Shown one piece after another: positions 59,557 through 64,000 of a DNA stretch of 64,000 bases (position 1 is the stretch's first letter; each line of letters starts with the position of its first letter). The notes under the pieces are model-generated. The model was given only the letters and a program-made list of their open reading frames with translations. It did no database searches and was not told the DNA's origin. Origin of the DNA: Chlorops oryzae (lineage: Eukaryota; Arthropoda; Insecta; Diptera; Chloropidae); contig CM035806.1 of NCBI GenBank assembly GCA_020466095.1, positions 10,689,224 to 10,753,223 of the forward strand. Reading direction: 5' to 3'. The position numbers and the translations under genes were made by a program.

Positions 59557-59973
59557 TACCTAACCTAACCTAACCTAACCTAACCTAACCTAATCCTAAC
59601 CTAACCTAATCTAACCTAACCTAACCTAACCTAACCTAACCTAACCTAACCTAACCTAACCTAACCTAACCTAACCTAACCTAACCTAACCTAACCTAAC
59701 CTAACCTAACCTAACCTAACCTAACCTAACCTAACCTAACCTAACCTAACCTAACCTAACCTAACCTAACCTAACCTAACCTAACTAACCTAACCTAACC
59801 TAACCTAACCTAACCTAACCTAACCTAACCTAACCTAACCTAACCTAACCTAACCTAACCTAACCTACTAACCTAACCTAACCTAACCTAACCTAACCTA
59901 ACCTAACCTAACCTAACCTAACCTAACCTAACCTAACCTATCCTAACCTAACCTTAACTAACCTAACCTAACC
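59557..59973 (+). repeat. 417-bp CCTAA (TTAGG) array on SINE tail
   Basis: About 83 units of CCTAA with very few variants (for example TAATCC at 59592, CTAACTAACC at 59782, TACTAACC at 59866, TATCC at 59938). On the minus strand this is (TTAGG)n, the ancestral arthropod telomere repeat, which flies are known to have lost. Its position directly after the SINE body shows it to be an expanded retroposon tail and not a telomere. Confidence 0.97.
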
Positions 59974-60123
59974 TTGATTTGACTTTTAAATAGTTTATCC
60001 ATATTTTCGATTATACGGGATACCACTGGCTTTATTTGATCCGAATGGTCTTGATTCTACAGAATATTATTTATTTATTTTTATATAATTATTTTATATT
60101 TTAATTTATAATTTTCTAATCAA

Positions 60124-60266
60124 TAGGGGTATTCACGAAAGGCGTTGGAAAATACTTAAGTCGGAAAAATTTTATCTATTTAAAAAGTTGTGCAAGATAC
60201 AAAAAAAGTTTAAAATTTTTTTTAAAATTCGCATTTTTCCGATTATCCAACGTTTTTAACACGCCT
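60124..60266. mobile_element. Small MITE (TAGGGGTATTCA ends), truncated copy
   Basis: TAGGGGTATTCACGAAAGGCGT at the left and AAAAGTTGTGCAAGATACAAAAAAAG inside are the reverse complement of 25634-25793. The right end stops at ACACGCCT, so the last bases of the terminal repeat are missing. Confidence 0.75.
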
Positions 60267-61102
60267 GATATATGTTTTATTTATTTATTTTTTTATTTTA
60301 TTTATTTTTTAATTTATTTATTTATTTTCTATATTTACTTTATACTTTGATGTTTTCATTTAATTTTGTTTACTTTTATGCAAAATATAGAATATTTAAA
60401 CCGTTTTCCAGCATGCCCACATAATTATGCTCGATACTTTAGAAAATGTGTGTCTATTCCCATTTGTTCTTTAAACTATATTATCCTCCCGACTTGCCAA
60501 TTAATTTAACAGATTTTCAACGAAATTTTACCTTCCTCTCTTTGTTTGATCTTCTGGTTTGTTACTAATTAATGTTGCTATAGCTCCGAACCTATTCATT
60601 CCTATAGGTGGAAGGACAAATAGGCAAAAACGAACGAAAATGAAAAGGAGTATTTAAAGCGCCTATAATTCGAGCAATTCAATTATTTTCGTGGATGTTT
60701 GCATCACTTTAATTGAAGATGATGAAATAAAATAACTTGCCGTTACGAATGCGAACGTTTGAATGTTTGTTCAACATTTTTGAGGTGAGCTATTTGATTT
60801 AATTGAAGAAGAAAAAAAAAAAAATGAAAAAAACTCAAAAGAATCTTTTTTCATTGTAATTAGTTTGAAAAGGCTATAAAGTTTTTTGGCCTTCCCCTTT
60901 TGCTGGATTCTGATGCTGCTGCTGATTTCCACTCTCTGGCAGCTGCGGAAAAGCTCAGCTACAGCTCAGTAGTTGGTAATAACAATTTCTTCAAATCAAA
61001 TTCGAGTAAATATAAGGTTTATTCTATTTATTTTCCCTTATTTATTTATCTTCCCTTTCCGTCGTCTAGTTGTGTTTCATGCTTCTCTTTATCTTTATTT
61101 TT
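60267..61102. other. Unassigned spacer
   Basis: TTTATTTATTTTTT simple repeats (60275-60330) and otherwise unassigned sequence. A small Asp/Ala-rich stretch at 60903-60975 followed by GGTAATAA could be read as an exon end but has no support. Confidence 0.35.
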
Positions 61103-61921
61103 ATACCCGACACACTCTGTGTCGAGGGTATATTGCGTTTGTGTGGTTGTATGTAACACCCAGAACCAGTCGAGATAGACCATACAAAAATATATATAGA
61201 AATGATCAGCGTCATAGGAGATTCGATTTAGACATGTCCGTCCGTCTGTCCGTCTGTATATAGTTATCTTATCGAAGGAGTTGAGCTATCTTGAAGGACA
61301 TGAGTAAGAACAAGTTCGAGAATGGACCCGATCGGACCATTTTTAGGGGTACCTCCAGTACTAGGGTCTGTTACGAAAATAACAAAAACTGCTCTAAGAT
61401 CGAAGTCCTTCAAGATATTTTGATGAAATTTGATATTCGAACATGTTTAAAGGCAATTACTATGAATTTAAAAATTGGAAAACTGGGCGTGGCAGAAGGG
61501 CGTTTTTCGAAAATTCTCTCCTACACCCGAAATTCAAATGGGACTTGAATGAAAGTTGGTACTTATGCCTCGTTTATAGCCACAAACATCGTCCTCAACA
61601 TTTTTTTTGGTCGGTCCATTATTAAGGGTACCTCCAGTACTAGGGTCTGTCACAAAAATCTCAAAAGTGCCCTAAAATCCGACTTTTTCCAAATATTTCA
61701 ATGGAACTTAGGATTTGAGCGTATATCTAAGCCTTCGATTAGAATTCCAAAAAATTGGAAAAGTGGGCGTGGCAAAAGGGCGGTTTTCATAAAGAAATTT
61801 AACAAAAGTCGGGGATATGGGGCCCCTTATGACCTTAAACACTTCTTGATATTATTTGAACATATGTGTCTGTGTCGGGTATTCTATTGTCAGGCTCGCC
61901 TGACTATAACACCCTTACTTG
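61103..61921 (+). mobile_element. Helentron-like family A, near-complete copy
   Basis: It begins ATACCCGACACACTCTGTGTCG, has TCCGTCCGTCTGTCCGTCTG as the core microsatellite, two GGGCGTGGCA repeats (61489, 61770), two TACCTCCAGTACTAGGGTCTG repeats (61350, 61628), the inverted subterminal TGTCGGGTAT (61873), the hairpin GTCAGGCTCGCCTGAC, and the end TATAACACCCTTACTTG. It is the best-preserved copy in the window. The 85- to 139-codon frames over it are incidental. Confidence 0.85.
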
Positions 61922-64000
61922 TTTTTGGTTTTATTTATTTTTTTTTGTTTTTTTTTTATTTTTTGTAGGATTTTCTTGAAAAAATCCTAAACGATTTTCG
62001 CTCGAATGTGTTTATTTTCCTAAACGAACACGAGAGCGAGCGCGTGCACAATTTGAAGTTAACCCTAAAAGTATGCTTAGCTGAGATGGAAATAGAGATG
62101 GTTATTGCATACGATGCAGATGCAATTGAATTACAATGTCTGGATTGCAGCTCGTTTGCGTTCTATACAGTGAGGGCATGCGATTTAAATGAGATTGCGT
62201 TTTTTCTTCTTCTTTGCCATTTCCTTCTTCTGTGCAGCGATGTGCATGTGTACAGTGTGTACAAATGCAAAGTGACGCCGTCAATTTGTGATTTAAAAAT
62301 TTTTTTTTTTTCATTTGCTCAGATCCAAAGTCATGTTTAAAGTAACCCATTTTTGTTTTTTTTCTTGAATATTTTATGGGAAACAGTTTTTTGAAATTTT
62401 CTTTCAATATTTTTTTTTTTTGTGGATTTTCCATTTTGCCATTTCAAAACGAGGGATCGAGAATGAAAGTGAAAGTAAGTTCTATAAAAAAAAAAAAAAT
62501 AAAAAAAATTAAAAGCAAATTTGTCAGGCGAAAAACGTTTTCACTCTGCGGCGATGCCAGCTGTTTCTCGCTTGTCATGAGTCATGAAAAATTGCATGAA
62601 ATTTATAAACATTGATTTCATTTGATTGCCATGCTCTGCTGGTATGCATTTAGGCGTTCCTTTTCTTTTTTTTTTTTATTCACATTGATTGATTCACACT
62701 TTGGCCACTTTGCTGAAAACCACAAAAATTAAAACGAAACGGAAACGGAAACGAAACGAAACGGAAGGTAGAGGAAAAAATGCATGAACTTTTTGATCAT
62801 TTTTCAACGTAACTTGTCGACATATTTTGTCTGAGCATAAAAGTAGGCAATCGAAATTCGATTGAAAAATAAGACGCCATCATTATTTTAAGGGGGAAAA
62901 ATCGAAGGACGTTACGAAGGATGGAACGAAAGGAGATAGGGATGGAATGCTGCTGGCATATGAAGGTAGTTTCTTGGTATTTTTATCTTCGCCTATTGGT
63001 TTGCTTTTCTGCTTTACGTCTTCTGTTTTTTGATTCCGTTCTTTCTTTTTTCTAGTTTTTTTTTTTCTTCTGTTTGTTTCGCTTGAAAAATGGTTTTATT
63101 AGCGTGATTTTTATTTGGTCATAATTCATTGGCAAACTGATGTGGTGTGAGAGTTAGTGTTGTGAATTTATGCTGCCTATTTTCAGGGACGCGCGCTCTT
63201 GTTTTAAGAAGAAATGGATAAAGCGGAAATTTTTCCTCTATTTTCTTTCTGTTTTTTTTTTTTTTTTTTATCTCTCATTCTTTAACATGGTCTTATCTCC
63301 GTTTTGACTGTACTTGATTTCCTTGATGAAAAATGATGAAATTATACAAAAGAAAAAAATTCGCTTTTTTTTGTTTGGGTGTGTGTGTGTAATTTTGTTT
63401 TTTTTTTTTTTGTACATATCCCAAGAGAAAGTTCTGGCATGTTATTGAAGTGCTTGGCGGCTGTTTTCCCCCCTCACATTTTGTTGAAATGTTTGGCGTA
63501 TTTATTGAAGAAGTTTCATGTGTGCTGCTAAAAAAAAAAAAAGAAAAAAAAAATAATCCAACAACAACAAGGAAGTCGTCAAGCGAAAGAAAAAATAAAT
63601 TACAGATAACAAGCCAGCAAGGCTATTTATCCTCATGGGCTGTTTTATATTCGTACTCATAAAGCAAATATATTTGGGGTTAAGACTCTGCGGAATGCTC
63701 GTCTTGTTATTCGTACGATTTCGAACGTTTTATTTTTATTATTATTTTGAGGATATATTACAACATTGTTCACCTGGGTGGTTGGGTTCTCATAATTTAG
63801 TGCGAGCTTTTGGCATAATTCTGTTCTGAAAAGTTTGAAAAAAAAAAAAAAACTGGTTGGAGGACTTTAGTTGGGCGAGTCCCTCCACGCCATTTATTAT
63901 ATTTATGAATATATATGTGTATATATATATTGGTATGCTAAAATATAAAAACTAGTTTTTTAAACCATGCATTTGGTCGTCTGTGAGCTTTAACAATTCT
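61922..64000. other. Unassigned region to window end
   Basis: It contains T runs (62300-62312, 63248-63270, 63398-63411), A runs (62486-62510, 63530-63555, 63838-63852), GAAACGAAACGG repeats (62735-62768), and a TATATATGTGTATATATATAT stretch (63909-63932). The 110-codon frames at 62008-62434 overlap on opposite strands and are unassigned. Confidence 0.35.

Noticed and set aside
59557..59973. A true telomere or subtelomere
   Set aside because: The array is internal, ends in ordinary sequence, and starts at a SINE body with a second SINE copy carrying the same tail.
1..64000. CRISPR array or prokaryotic defence system
   Set aside because: The tandem repeats have no unique spacers, and the sequence is clearly eukaryotic in composition and element types.

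Overview
This is AT-rich eukaryotic DNA that reads as intergenic or intronic sequence from a fly (Diptera, probably a schizophoran such as a tephritid or calyptrate; the family cannot be fixed from the sequence). The basis is the type of repeat: DINE-1/Helentron-like elements with a GTCT/CAGACAGA microsatellite core, tRNA-derived SINEs with a CCTAA tail, many short inverted-repeat elements, and abundant TACATA, CA and poly-A/T simple repeats. No open reading frame can be assigned to a host gene, and no rRNA, functional tRNA, CRISPR or bacterial operon is visible. Almost every reading frame longer than 150 codons is an artefact of a tandem repeat.

What can be read is a transposon graveyard, much of it with boundaries set by terminal inverted repeats (TIRs) and target-site duplications (TSDs). 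From left to right: a foldback element (24-252); a pogo/Tigger-like relic (665-823); a TA-flanked element with a Pol III-like promoter (2005-2500); a tandemly duplicated block built on a TCCGAAATAACT motif (6286-9290), interrupted by a 1,015-bp element with an 8-bp TSD and a broken transposase (7053-8067); a CT microsatellite (11905-12770); three short elements with 3-bp TSDs (14599, 35145, 35439); two near-identical hAT-type elements (15861 and 20519); a Helentron-like copy carrying a nested pogo-like element (17385-18507); a 1,057-bp hAT-type element full of palindromes that holds two tRNA-like units (19150-20206); a hAT-type element carrying a 19-bp minisatellite (25959-26830); a TTAA element (28407-28550); a hAT-type element rich in TATCGATA (28690-29202); two inverted copies of a TA-flanked CCCAGCCGG element (32841 and 37188); and a cluster of TIR elements from 39.8 to 49.0 kb.

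The right third holds a 10-bp minisatellite (50988-51570), a foldback carrying a SINE fragment (51820-52217), a PIF/Harbinger element with a recognisable HARBI1-type transposase relic and TTA duplications (52368-53357), a second CT tract (55008-55561), two more Helentron-like copies (56881 and 61103), and a SINE whose tail has grown into a 417-bp CCTAA array identical in unit to the arthropod telomere repeat (59385-59973).

The only coding remnants with a family assignment are two dead transposases, PIF/Harbinger and probably P/THAP-like. The remaining sequence is unassigned and is described block by block. No complete undescribed gene system was found; the most unusual items are the SINE-seeded telomere-type array, the hAT element with paired Pol III units among palindromes, the hAT element with DREF-type sites, and the shared 3' terminus of two Helentron-like families.
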